From positions 1 to 23,275 of the IMG/VR virus record IMGVR_UViG_3300035698_000849: a stretch of 23,275 nt of DNA. One strand, written 5' to 3'. The notes beneath the pieces are model-generated. The model was not told the DNA's origin. It saw only the letters and a list, made by a program, of their open reading frames with translations, and ran no database searches. Positions 1 to 6,633 of the stretch are shown here, one piece after another (the first letter of the stretch is position 1; the number at the start of each line of letters is the position of its first letter). The position numbers were made by a program, and so were the translations under genes. The DNA comes from a virus.

Positions 1-2
1 AC

Positions 3-368
3 ATGGCTAGAGATAATAAAACAATTCAATTTCAAGCACAAGTTGATAGCGTAATGAAAAAGAAAGACAACACGTTATCAATTAAACTAGGAACGCAAGA
101 GCTACCCCCGAACGACACAGCACACATATTTGGAATGGACAGTATAGTCTGGGTAGCACTATCAAACGTTGAAGTAAAAGAAAAAGACCTAGACATCCCA
201 GAGTTTATCCCGGAACACGAGGGCCAAAAAAGTTACAGTCAGCGCACACGGGAAGTTTTATACAGAGTGTGGGAACAAAAAGATAACGGAAACATAAAAT
301 CAAGTGATCAATTCTATCGAGATTATATGGAAAAATTAATAAGCTCACTAAAAGATAAATTAAATTAA
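3..368 (+). CDS. Phage hypothetical protein, 121 aa
   Basis: The ATG lies two bases into the window, so a longer upstream frame cannot be excluded, but the N-terminus MARDNKTIQFQAQVD reads like a natural start. The first ~55 residues alternate hydrophobic and polar residues (IQFQAQVDSVMKK, TLSIKLGTQEL, IVWVAL) as in a small beta-barrel. The C-terminal half (about 70-121) is charged and helical. I have seen this layout in small early phage proteins of unknown role, but I cannot name a family. It is first in a chain of small genes, and no Shine-Dalgarno can be seen because the upstream sequence is missing. The coding call is firm; the function is unknown. Confidence 0.8.
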   Translation: MARDNKTIQFQAQVDSVMKKKDNTLSIKLGTQELPPNDTAHIFGMDSIVWVALSNVEVKEKDLDIPEFIPEHEGQKSYSQRTREVLYRVWEQKDNGNIKSSDQFYRDYMEKLISSLKDKLN

Positions 369-370
369 TT

Positions 371-424
371 ATGAAATTCTTAATATGGAGTAACGAACAC
401 TTTATCGGAAGTGTCATAAACTAA
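371..424 (+). CDS. Possible 17-aa mini-ORF
   Basis: An ATG two bases after the previous stop opens a 17-codon frame (MKFLIWSNEHFIGSVIN) ending in TAA nine bases before the next gene. The AATT-ATG context matches starts elsewhere in the window, and the frame fills an otherwise empty 65-base gap. It could equally be a decayed remnant or chance. No family can be assigned. Confidence 0.25.
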   Translation: MKFLIWSNEHFIGSVIN

Positions 425-433
425 CTGATAATT

Positions 434-781
434 ATGGATACACAAAACAAAACTCAAAGGCAGATAAAATTTAGAGCATGGGAAAAATCAGTAGAAACTT
501 TTGAAGGTAAAATGCACATAGGAGTTAATCTACCATTCATAGAGTACTGTTTAGATAGACCAACTGAATATGACATCATGCAATACACAGGACTCAAAGA
601 CAAAAATGGAGTTGCAGAAGTTTATGAAGGTGATATAGTAGATATATATGGAAAAATTAAAGGGAACATCTATCAAATGGACAAAGAAGAAACTGATATT
701 ATCATTCAAGACTTTGGAGGAGAAACTTGGACAAAGACCTACAATGAAGCAATTCATAGAGGATTGCGACACGCCGAGTAA
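434..781 (+). CDS. YopX-family protein, C-terminally truncated or replaced
   Basis: Residues ~10-72 match the YopX pattern: IKFRAWEKS at the start, then [11 protein letters not shown] followed by YEGDIV. YopX proteins are small phage proteins of unknown function. After GDIVDIYG (about residue 74) the similarity stops. The usual C-terminal half, which ends in a motif like [12 protein letters not shown], is missing. The last ~43 residues are read from DNA that also encodes the N-terminus of the downstream HNH protein in another frame (from 648). The simplest reading is that an endonuclease gene inserted here and cut off the original YopX 3' end. The residual product may be non-functional. Compare the intact copy at 1192-1572. 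Confidence 0.75.
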   Translation: MDTQNKTQRQIKFRAWEKSVETFEGKMHIGVNLPFIEYCLDRPTEYDIMQYTGLKDKNGVAEVYEGDIVDIYGKIKGNIYQMDKEETDIIIQDFGGETWTKTYNEAIHRGLRHAE

Positions 782-1211
782 CCTCCCAATAAGAAATAGA
801 TTTGGTAATTGGACGAAGTTTGTTAAACATATGGGCTTAGAACCTATAAAACCGAGCATATCTCCACAAGCAAGAGAAGCCAGTATTAGGGCTAGGAAAG
901 GAAAAAGGAGTCCTGCTTGGAAAGGTGGAAGACACACAGACCATAATGGATATGTAAACATTTATAAACCAAGTCACGAGAATGCAACCACTAAAGGTTA
1001 TCTGGGAGAACATAGACTTGTTATGTCAGAACATTTAGGAAGACCATTATTAAAATGTGAGAATGTCCACCATAAGAATGGAGATAGAAAGGATAATAGG
1101 ATTGAAAACTTAGAGTTATGGAACACTACACAACCATCTGGTCAAAGGATAGAAGATAAAGTTTTATTCGCAAAAGAAATATTAAGATTATATGAAAACA
1201 ATAAAGTTTAG
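648..1211 (+). CDS. HNH homing-type endonuclease with N-terminal associated repeat
   Basis: Residues ~11-64 fit the homing-endonuclease-associated repeat: a helix, then [10 protein letters not shown], then [17 protein letters not shown]. These modules bind DNA. After a basic linker ([12 protein letters not shown]), residues ~121-158 form an HNH nuclease: [12 protein letters not shown], then [18 protein letters not shown] with H141/H142, N144 and N154. This type cuts DNA and spreads its own gene. The repeat is already under way by about position 680, so the frame truly overlaps the YopX copy at 434-781 by about 130 bases. No separate ribosome site is visible, and expression may rely on translation of YopX. 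Its end overlaps the next YopX start (1192) by 20 bases. Family identity is secure; exact start and mobility are inferred. Confidence 0.88.
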   Translation: MEKLKGTSIKWTKKKLILSFKTLEEKLGQRPTMKQFIEDCDTPSNLPIRNRFGNWTKFVKHMGLEPIKPSISPQAREASIRARKGKRSPAWKGGRHTDHNGYVNIYKPSHENATTKGYLGEHRLVMSEHLGRPLLKCENVHHKNGDRKDNRIENLELWNTTQPSGQRIEDKVLFAKEILRLYENNKV

Positions 1212-1572
1212 GATTTATAACAAAGAAGAGAAAAGGATGATAGATAGTGGTGCAACCCCTATGATGTTAAAGAGTTTTTTTGAACATACAGCTGTACTAA
1301 ATACGAGAGATAAGGCAGAGTATCAACAATTTACAGGGTTGTTGGATAAAGACGGTGTAGAGATTTATGAGGGGGATATAGTTAGTTTTTATCATGGAGG
1401 AGAAGCTAGTGATATAGTTGGAGAAATTGTATTTAATAAATGTAGTTATGTATTGCAGAATTACTCTGATAAGGTTTATTGGAAGCCAAAACAATACTGG
1501 GACTTAAACCATGACAATATGGTAGTAATAGGAAACATATACGAGAACCCAGAATTATTAACTAACACCTAA
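1192..1572 (+). CDS. YopX-family protein, intact copy
   Basis: The 126-residue protein has the complete YopX layout: N-terminal [13 protein letters not shown], central [12 protein letters not shown] followed by VEIYEGDIV, and the closing [12 protein letters not shown]. The family is common in temperate phages of Gram-positive bacteria and others, and its function is unknown. Its first codons lie inside the 3' end of the HNH gene, so the two are translationally linked. Together with 434-781 this makes two YopX genes flanking one endonuclease. That could be a duplication, or a neighbouring paralogue that happened to lie next to the insertion. The two copies differ widely in sequence, so they are not a recent duplication. 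Confidence 0.85.
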   Translation: MKTIKFRIYNKEEKRMIDSGATPMMLKSFFEHTAVLNTRDKAEYQQFTGLLDKDGVEIYEGDIVSFYHGGEASDIVGEIVFNKCSYVLQNYSDKVYWKPKQYWDLNHDNMVVIGNIYENPELLTNT

Positions 1573-1576
1573 CATT

Positions 1577-1624
1577 ATGAAACTACAAGACCGACAACAC
1601 ACAAAGACGATGGGAGGAGTTTGA
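1577..1624 (+). CDS. Possible 15-aa leader ORF
   Basis: ATG at 1577 opens a 15-codon frame (MKLQDRQHTKTMGGV) whose TGA stops one base before the next ATG at 1626. The stretch GGGAGGAG near its end is one of the few clear Shine-Dalgarno-like sequences in the window and sits at the right distance for the 1626 start. The frame may therefore be a coupling leader, or only the ribosome-binding region. Evidence is positional only. Confidence 0.25.
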   Translation: MKLQDRQHTKTMGGV

Positions 1625-1625
1625 G

Positions 1626-1856
1626 ATGTTAGAGCTTTATCATTATAATGGCGATAGTGAGCCGATAATGAACTTATTAGGAGAAGGAGTTTATAGAAAT
1701 GGAGAAAAGATTGATTTTAAGGTATGGTTTGTAGAATCAATCCACCAAGCCGAGCAAGAGATGTTGAAAAAATATACAGAAGACATAGATTTTCTTAAAA
1801 AACTTCACTCTATGGAATTGGACAAACAATCATTCAAGAAGCAAAGAAAGCAGTAA
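1626..1856 (+). CDS. Hypothetical protein, 76 aa, possibly frameshifted near its end
   Basis: Begins MLELYHYNGD after a GGGAGGAG ribosome site, rare in this window. The body mixes short strands (VYRNGEKIDFKVWFV) with an acidic-basic helix (HQAEQEMLKKYTEDIDFLKK). After the AAAAAA run at about 1797-1802 the annotated frame gives a short basic tail ending at 1856. The -1 frame from that run instead reads KTSLYGIGQTIIQEAKKAVK and onward to KDNR, stopping at 1882, five bases before the next gene. That tail looks more like a natural C-terminal helix. Either a one-base indel or a -1 slip at the A-run could join them. No family is recognised. Confidence 0.7.
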   Translation: MLELYHYNGDSEPIMNLLGEGVYRNGEKIDFKVWFVESIHQAEQEMLKKYTEDIDFLKKLHSMELDKQSFKKQRKQ

Positions 1857-1887
1857 AGAAACTAATTAAGGATAATAGATAAAAAAC

Positions 1888-2130
1888 ATGACTCAAAAAC
1901 AACAAGAAAAACAAAAAAATGATGCGCGGAAAACTTATGAAAAAATATGGTTTTTAGCAATGAAAACTGCAGACGAAACAACAAATCCTGCTTACGATTT
2001 TTACAAAAAAACAAGAGAGCAAGCAAAAAAAATTTGCGATAAAACAGAATATACCGCCTACAAATCTTACCAAAAAAAAATAAAAGACATAGACAACCAA
2101 ACAATATCAGACATCTTAATTAAAGAGTAG
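1888..2130 (+). CDS. Hypothetical Lys-rich helical protein, 80 aa
   Basis: An almost entirely helical, strongly basic protein rich in Lys, Gln and Tyr, with repeated aromatic-lysine steps such as YDFYKKTREQAKK and YKSYQKKIKD. No signal peptide, membrane segment or catalytic motif is visible. It sits between other small unknowns and stops (TAG) one base before the next ATG, so it belongs to the same transcript. No Shine-Dalgarno is seen; the start follows GATAAAAAAC. The function is unknown. The composition would suit a nucleic-acid or charge-mediated binding protein, but that is only a guess. Confidence 0.7.
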   Translation: MTQKQQEKQKNDARKTYEKIWFLAMKTADETTNPAYDFYKKTREQAKKICDKTEYTAYKSYQKKIKDIDNQTISDILIKE

Positions 2131-2131
2131 T

Positions 2132-2401
2132 ATGAATAAAGACAACCAACAAGAGAATACAATGAGAGAGAGGTTAGTATGTATGCCTTGGTATATGAAG
2201 ACAGCTATAGAATTAGCTGATTTCATAGAAAAAGAAACAGCACTAGCACGCAAAGAAGCTATTGAAGAATGTATAAAGCTTTCAGACAAAATCGAATTGC
2301 GAGAACCAGATGGAGGTACAAAACAGTGGATGGCTTTCAAAGCATTTAGGAACACCATGATAGATAGACTACAAGCATTATCAGATATAAAAGATAAATA
2401 A
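2132..2401 (+). CDS. Hypothetical protein, 89 aa
   Basis: A helical protein with a hydrophobic-acidic core (WYMKTAIELADFIEKETALARKEA) and a C-terminal helix (WMAFKAFRNTMIDRLQALSDIK). Small phage proteins of this shape are common next to YopX-like genes and have no known role. The ATG at 2132 directly follows the previous stop. A second in-frame ATG ten codons later (MRERLVCMPW) is a possible alternative start. No membrane or metal-binding motif is present. Confidence 0.7.
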   Translation: MNKDNQQENTMRERLVCMPWYMKTAIELADFIEKETALARKEAIEECIKLSDKIELREPDGGTKQWMAFKAFRNTMIDRLQALSDIKDK

Positions 2402-2413
2402 CAGGAAAAGACT

Positions 2414-2596
2414 ATGAATAAAAAAAACATCAAAAAAGAAATCGAAGAACTAGAAATAATCAGATCCAAATACAAATGGCCCGCAAAGAAGTGGATGTCA
2501 GCAAATGCTAAAATCGCCGCGCGAAAAAAGATGCTACTCCCGAATTATAGAGAGCGACAGGTAAAAGCGAGTCGTGCAAGGTTTGTGGACAACTAG
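2414..2596 (+). CDS. Hypothetical small basic protein, 60 aa
   Basis: A short, strongly basic, helical protein (MNKKNIKKEIEELEIIRSKY, then AKKWMSANAKIAARKKMLLP, ending RERQVKASRARFVDN). AGGAAAAG ahead of the ATG may act as a weak ribosome site. It is last in the first run of small genes; a new strong promoter begins three bases after its TAG. It may be a DNA- or RNA-binding accessory protein judging only by charge. No family is recognised. Confidence 0.68.
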   Translation: MNKKNIKKEIEELEIIRSKYKWPAKKWMSANAKIAARKKMLLPNYRERQVKASRARFVDN

Positions 2597-2598
2597 GC

Positions 2599-2626
2599 TT
2601 GAAATATCAACCACAGTTGGTATAAT
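2599..2626 (+). promoter_or_regulatory. Strong sigma-70-type promoter with extended -10
   Basis: TTGAAA at 2599-2604, a 16-base spacer, and TATAAT at 2621-2626 preceded by TGG, giving an extended TGnTATAAT. The predicted transcript starts near 2633 and would drive the Cys-rich mini-gene at 2657 and probably the genes through the terminase region. This is the best match to a bacterial consensus promoter in the window. Confidence 0.75.
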
Positions 2627-2656
2627 GTATATATTAATAAGTAACCCGTAAAAAAT

Positions 2657-2740
2657 ATGCTTTGTTTTAATAGCCCATGGTGTGAAGAAGATCAGATTTG
2701 TCGATGCGACAAGTATAACGAAAGTAAAGACGATGAATAA
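2657..2740 (+). CDS. Cys-rich 27-aa mini-protein
   Basis: First ATG downstream of the 2599-2626 promoter. The 27-residue product runs from MLCFNSPWCEEDQICRCDKY to SKDDE. Four cysteines are spaced C-X5-C-X5-C-X-C (C3, C9, C15, C17), which could bind one zinc or form disulfides. Its TAA overlaps the ATG of the next small gene (2733) by eight bases, the same tight linkage used by real genes here. A GTG-started frame at 2682 covers part of the same DNA, but this ATG frame explains the region better. It resembles no family I know. Confidence 0.5.
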   Translation: MLCFNSPWCEEDQICRCDKYNESKDDE

Positions 2741-2885
2741 AAAATATATAATGGCATTTGTATTTGTTGCAGTATTGCTTACAGTGTTAGTATCAAGACA
2801 ATCAAAAGCGCAGTTTGAAAGAAGTCAATGGATTTCAGAAAACTGTACCGCAGATCACATTAATAGAGAATTTAATTGTAATTAA
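2733..2885 (+). CDS. Small exported or membrane-anchored protein, 50 aa
   Basis: I chose ATG 2733 rather than the upstream GTG at 2682 because from there the product is a clean export signal: basic MNKKY, a hydrophobic core AFVFVAVLLTVLV, and a likely cleavage region SRQSKAQF. The remaining ~25 residues (ERSQWISENCTADHINREF then NCN) carry two cysteines that could form a disulfide outside the cytoplasm. It could be a secreted peptide or a one-pass membrane protein, for example acting in superinfection exclusion or lysis control, but nothing in the sequence decides this. It is coupled to the Cys-rich mini-gene upstream. Confidence 0.6.
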   Translation: MNKKYIMAFVFVAVLLTVLVSRQSKAQFERSQWISENCTADHINREFNCN

Positions 2886-2887
2886 TT

Positions 2888-3322
2888 ATGAAGATTAAAA
2901 AAGGTAAGTTAAAGTTAATAGTAGAAGTATTGTCAGATGTTAAAGTTTCTCTTTCACAAGGTAGAGTTCGAGACGAGTTTATTCGATCAGTATCAGAGCA
3001 TATTGAAACACTAAATAAAGACAACAACAAAATACTTGAAAGGTTTTGTAAAAAAGACAGTAAAGGCAACCCAATTACAATAACAACAGACAAGGGTATT
3101 AATTACAGCTTTTCTGCACCAAACATGAAAAAGCTACAAAGAGAGGTTGGATTGTTAATGCTAGAAGAAGTCTCAGTAAATGTTGTCCCGGAACTTGGAG
3201 AAATTGCAGAAAGTACAAACTACAGCCCGAAAGTAGGTGAAGCTGACACAATCTTTGAATTTATCGAAGACCTAAATGCAAAAGCTAATCCTAAAAAGAA
3301 AGTAAAATCTAAAAAGAAATAA
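2888..3322 (+). CDS. Phage hypothetical protein, 144 aa (possibly DUF1617-like)
   Basis: Residues ~1-60 are a small basic strand followed by helices (VEVLSDVKVSLSQGRVRDEF, then VSEHIETLNKDNNKILERF). A middle part ends in a helix (MKKLQREVGLLMLEE) and the C-terminus is a lysine tail (NPKKKVKSKKK). The layout of a growth-limiting helix, a turn and LLEEEV-like ending recalls small phage proteins grouped as DUF1617, but the match is from memory and weak. The stop overlaps the next start (TAATG), so both are co-translated. Confidence 0.75.
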   Translation: MKIKKGKLKLIVEVLSDVKVSLSQGRVRDEFIRSVSEHIETLNKDNNKILERFCKKDSKGNPITITTDKGINYSFSAPNMKKLQREVGLLMLEEVSVNVVPELGEIAESTNYSPKVGEADTIFEFIEDLNAKANPKKKVKSKKK

Positions 3323-3636
3323 TGCAGTTTTTAGAAGAAAAAAAAGAAAATACGTTTGATTATACAGTAGAAGATGTATTCGGAAAAATAATACTTACTT
3401 CTAAAAAAAAGCTTAACTCTGAAATATTAGATGCAGTTTTTCTCGCAGTATTTAAGACCGGAGACACGACATCCTCTAAGGAATCAGTCGGATATATCGA
3501 AGATTTAGAATTACACTATAGATACATAAAGAGAAGCGCCTGGGAGGATATAGAGACCGTAGAGACAAAAGAGAAGGCACTAAACATAAAAACCAGAATT
3601 AAACATTTTATTATTAAACTTATCAAACGAATATGA
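3322..3636 (+). CDS. Hypothetical protein, 104 aa
   Basis: Starts in TAATG overlap with the previous stop and ends in ATGA overlap with the next gene. The first half is acidic and mixed alpha/beta (FDYTVEDVFGKIILTSKK, then EILDAVFLAVFK). The end is a basic amphipathic helix (KTRIKHFIIKLIKRI) that could touch membrane or nucleic acid. No known motif is visible. Its position in the operon is the only functional hint. Confidence 0.72.
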   Translation: MQFLEEKKENTFDYTVEDVFGKIILTSKKKLNSEILDAVFLAVFKTGDTTSSKESVGYIEDLELHYRYIKRSAWEDIETVETKEKALNIKTRIKHFIIKLIKRI

Positions 3637-4052
3637 TAAACCTGAAAAAAATCTACAAAATGGATGCAGAATTAGAAGGAATCATGCAAGAGGAAACAAA
3701 AGAGTACTTCAAGGTTACTGAAGGTAAGCATGACAGGACTTACAAGATGGAGCGTGAAGGCAAGGAACAGGACATAACGGAGGCCGTATTATGGGAGGAA
3801 GTGCGAATAGGTGGAAACCAGGCTACTGAATTTTTATCAGAAAAATATCCTAAAGTGTTTGAGATTGTAAAAAATAGAGAAGCTAAGCAATTGGAAATCA
3901 AAGAAGAACTAACACGACAACTAGGATTTGACCCTGCAGAGATTAACTCTTCACGAATGATCAAGATGAACCATGAGATTATTAAATACGAACTAAGTCA
4001 GATGAGTTTATTCGATCTTATTGTTAGCAAATTAAAAAACAAATTACGATGA
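3633..4052 (+). CDS. Hypothetical helical protein, 139 aa
   Basis: The ATG at 3633 overlaps the preceding TGA, supporting it over the internal ATG at 3660. The protein is charged and helical (ELEGIMQEETKEYFKVTEGK, later KNREAKQLEIKEELTRQLGF) with a C-terminal helix ending SLFDLIVSKLKNKLR. The middle (LWEEVRIGGNQATEFLSEKYP) gives a turn between two helical parts. No catalytic motif is visible. It is coupled by ATGA to the TM2 protein that follows. Confidence 0.72.
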   Translation: MINLKKIYKMDAELEGIMQEETKEYFKVTEGKHDRTYKMEREGKEQDITEAVLWEEVRIGGNQATEFLSEKYPKVFEIVKNREAKQLEIKEELTRQLGFDPAEINSSRMIKMNHEIIKYELSQMSLFDLIVSKLKNKLR

Positions 4053-4270
4053 ATAAAAAAAGAGCAATAGCATTTGTACTGAGTACATTTTTTGGTGCAT
4101 TTGGAATACATAGAATTTATGTAGGAAAGACAGGAAGTGGAGTAGCAATGCTTCTGATAGGGTTAACTTTTGTAGGACTAATTGTTACAAGCATTTGGAA
4201 TCTTGTGGATTGGATTATGCTTATTACTGGAGACTTTACAGACGGGGAGGGTAATAAAATGGACTGGTAA
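4049..4270 (+). CDS. TM2-domain membrane protein, 73 aa
   Basis: The whole protein is a TM2 domain: MNKKRAIAFVLSTFFGAFGI with the hallmark GIHRIYVGKTGSGVAM, a second hydrophobic helix (LLIGLTFVGLIVTSIWNLVD), and the typical ending WIMLITGDFTDGEGN. TM2 proteins have two membrane helices joined by a short turn and are found in many bacteria, mostly with unknown roles. This one would sit in the host inner membrane. It starts within the previous stop (ATGA) and ends one base before the methyltransferase ATG, so all are one operon. A role in altering the host surface or excluding other phages is possible but not shown. Confidence 0.88.
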   Translation: MNKKRAIAFVLSTFFGAFGIHRIYVGKTGSGVAMLLIGLTFVGLIVTSIWNLVDWIMLITGDFTDGEGNKMDW

Positions 4271-4271
4271 T

Positions 4272-5597
4272 ATGAAAATTGATAACAAAGTAAAAAGCCT
4301 AAAAACAATAACTGTAAAAGAGTTTCTACAGTTGCAATTTAATACTCTAAAAGACCCGGAAAGAGATGTATCAAAGCTAGTAAAGACCATCATTAAGAAC
4401 GGGTGGTCTTTCCCCGTATTTGTATGGGCAGGGCATGATTATGTTATCGATGGTGCAGGTCGAAAACTTGCAGTTGAGCAACTTATAAAACAAGGGCATG
4501 AGATAAAAGAAATCCCGGTACTTGAGATCGAAGCAAAAGACCTCGATGAAGCAAAAAGAAAAGTGCTAGAAGTATCGTCACAATATGGAGATGTAACGAA
4601 AGATAGCTTCAGATTGTTCGCGGACGGTTTAGATCTAGACTTTGATGATTTTAATATTAAGGGGATTGATAAGGACATTATGCTCGACCCAGAGAAGGAA
4701 GATGACGAAGTACCAGAGACTCCAGAGAAAGCTACAAGCAAAGAGGGTGACGTTTATGAACTAGGGCCACACCGACTAATGTGTGGAGACAGTACAGATA
4801 TGGAAGATGTAAGCAAGCTAATGAACGGAGTGAGCGCTGACATGGTATTTACTGACCCACCATACAACGTGGACTACTCAGGACGCGGAAAAGAAACTTC
4901 AAACAAAATCATGAACGACAAGATGGACAAGAGTGACTTTGATTTATTTTTGAATGATGTATTCGAGTGTTTCTCAAAATCAAGCAAGACGGGCGCACCT
5001 TGGTATGTTTTTCATAGCTCAAGTACACAGCACCAATTCCAGGCTGCAATCGATAACTCAGGGTGGAAGGTAAAGAACCAGATTATATGGAATAAGCCTG
5101 TCGCAAGCATGGGGTGGGGTGATTACCGATGGAAGCATGAGCCAATGTTCTACTGTGGGAAAGAAAAAACCCAATTCTATGGTGACAGGACTCACCATAC
5201 AGTGCTAAACATTCCAGACTCAGACGAAGATGCAGTGAAGTGGGTACGAAAACAAAGAGAAGCTGAGAAGCACGGACAGTCAACAGTATGGACAATGAAG
5301 CGCGACAGTGTGAATCAATATGTACACCCGACCCAAAAGCCCGTAGAACTTATAACTTACGCACTAGTGAACTCAAGTAAAGAGGATGACATTATCCTGG
5401 ACTTATTTGGAGGAAGTGGGTCAACGTTGATCGCAGCAGATAAAATGAACCGTATAGCACACCTTATGGAACTTGACCCAAAGTACATAGACGTGATTGT
5501 TCAAAGGTATGTAGACTACACGGGGAACATGGAGATTATAAAAAACGGAAAGAAAGTAAAGAAACAGTTATCAGTTAGCGTAAAAGATGTATGTTAA
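4272..5597 (+). CDS. ParB-domain / DNA N6-adenine methyltransferase fusion, 441 aa
   Basis: I use ATG 4272; the frame is open further upstream but that part overlaps the TM2 gene. Residues ~1-130 are a ParB-like domain with VIDGAGRKLAVEQL at 58-71. Residues ~155-425 are a beta-class methyltransferase: TDPPYNVDY with the catalytic DPPY at 195-198, HPTQKP at 342-347, and the SAM-binding LDLFGGSGST at 366-375. DPPY before FxGxGxT and the DPPY form point to N6-adenine methylation. ParB-methylase fusions are common in phages and may give site recognition or protect phage DNA from host restriction. No restriction nuclease is nearby. The 3' end overlaps the SAM synthetase gene by seven bases. The recognition site cannot be read from the sequence. 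Confidence 0.93.
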   Translation: MKIDNKVKSLKTITVKEFLQLQFNTLKDPERDVSKLVKTIIKNGWSFPVFVWAGHDYVIDGAGRKLAVEQLIKQGHEIKEIPVLEIEAKDLDEAKRKVLEVSSQYGDVTKDSFRLFADGLDLDFDDFNIKGIDKDIMLDPEKEDDEVPETPEKATSKEGDVYELGPHRLMCGDSTDMEDVSKLMNGVSADMVFTDPPYNVDYSGRGKETSNKIMNDKMDKSDFDLFLNDVFECFSKSSKTGAPWYVFHSSSTQHQFQAAIDNSGWKVKNQIIWNKPVASMGWGDYRWKHEPMFYCGKEKTQFYGDRTHHTVLNIPDSDEDAVKWVRKQREAEKHGQSTVWTMKRDSVNQYVHPTQKPVELITYALVNSSKEDDIILDLFGGSGSTLIAADKMNRIAHLMELDPKYIDVIVQRYVDYTGNMEIIKNGKKVKKQLSVSVKDVC

Positions 5598-6598
5598 AAA
5601 CAGCAGAATGTGTTTCACCGAAGCACCCGGACAAAATGTGTGATCAGATAAGCGATGCAATACTCGATGCTTATCTAAAACAAGACCCAGAATCAAGAGT
5701 AGCGGTAGAAACTATGGGAGGTCATGGAAAAGTATATTTGACAGGAGAGGTAACTTCAAAGGGAAATGTAAGCCATGCAGAACTTGAAGACATTGTTCAA
5801 AGAATTTCAGAAACAAGTTTATTTGATATAAACATAGTAGTACAAAGCCCAGAGATTGCTCAAGGTGTTGATACAGGAGGTGCAGGAGACCAAGGAATTA
5901 TGAATGGGTTTGCATGCCTTGGAAACAAAGAGTATGTACCTCTAGAATACTACTACGCTCGATCACTGTGTAAGTCTTTATATAAGAAGTTTCCATATGA
6001 CGGAAAGACCCAAGTAACGATAGGAGAGATGGGCGAAATTGAAACTATTGTAGCAAGCTTTCAAAACACAACACAAAAAGAACTACAGGATGCCGTTAAT
6101 ATTTGGATAGATGCACACAGGGCAGACATGGCAATCAATCATGTTATACACGCCAACCCGGCAGGAGATTGGAAACAGGGAGGCTTTGATGCAGATGCAG
6201 GACTTACTGGGCGAAAAATTGCTATAGATAACTACGGGCCAATGATTCCAATAGGAGGAGGTGCATTTTCAGGAAAAGATGCTACAAAGGTAGACCGAAG
6301 CGCAGCATACATGGCTCGAATGATTGCAAAAGAACTTCTTATTGAGGAAAAGAAGCTTGATCTAAAATCAGGAATAGACTCAGTATTTGTACAGCTAGCA
6401 TATGCAATCGGAGTAAGAGAACCAGTACAAGCAATCGCACACAAGAACTACAAAGACGGAAAGACAGTATCAGAAGAAGTTACAGGTTACGACCTAACAC
6501 CACGAGGAATATCAGTAGCACTAGACCTGAAGAAACCACAGTACGAGAAGACAGCTAAATGGGGACACTTTGGCAATGACTTCACCTGGGACAAGTAA
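5591..6598 (+). CDS. metK: S-adenosylmethionine synthetase (methionine adenosyltransferase), 335 aa
   Basis: Makes SAM from methionine and ATP. All signature parts are present in order: ECVSPKHPDKMCDQISDA at 6-23 (catalytic H12), GAGDQGIM at 97-104, DGKTQVTI at 137-144, DAGLTGRKI at 202-210, and GGGAFSGKDATKVDRSAAY at 222-240 with the conserved Lys and Asp residues. It ends HFGNDFTWDK. At 335 residues it is about 50 shorter than the usual bacterial enzyme (~380-400), with the loss in peripheral loops, so it looks active. It starts inside the methyltransferase stop region (seven-base overlap), so both are likely made together. A phage-borne copy could keep SAM available for methylation. Confidence 0.95.
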   Translation: MLKTAECVSPKHPDKMCDQISDAILDAYLKQDPESRVAVETMGGHGKVYLTGEVTSKGNVSHAELEDIVQRISETSLFDINIVVQSPEIAQGVDTGGAGDQGIMNGFACLGNKEYVPLEYYYARSLCKSLYKKFPYDGKTQVTIGEMGEIETIVASFQNTTQKELQDAVNIWIDAHRADMAINHVIHANPAGDWKQGGFDADAGLTGRKIAIDNYGPMIPIGGGAFSGKDATKVDRSAAYMARMIAKELLIEEKKLDLKSGIDSVFVQLAYAIGVREPVQAIAHKNYKDGKTVSEEVTGYDLTPRGISVALDLKKPQYEKTAKWGHFGNDFTWDK

Positions 6599-6615
6599 AA
6601 AACTTTTATAAAAGA

Positions 6616-6621
6616 TATAAT
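6616..6621 (+). promoter_or_regulatory. Possible -10 element behind metK
   Basis: TATAAT in GATATAATC, 12 bases ahead of the next ATG at 6634. No good -35 lies at the right distance, so this is weaker than the other promoters. If used, the transcript would begin about six bases before the start codon and be nearly leaderless. Confidence 0.3.
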
Positions 6622-6633
6622 CAAACAAATGTT

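Noticed and set aside
4049-4052. Recoded TGA (glycine) as in Gracilibacteria-type hosts
   Set aside because: ATGA overlaps and clean gene ends at TGA (3636, 4052, 14672, 18508) show that TGA is a stop here.
5575-5600. A SAM-responsive riboswitch controlling metK
   Set aside because: metK starts inside the preceding gene with no leader, so there is no room for a riboswitch. The two shared leaders stand before portal and fibre genes instead, and do not match SAM classes that I can recall.
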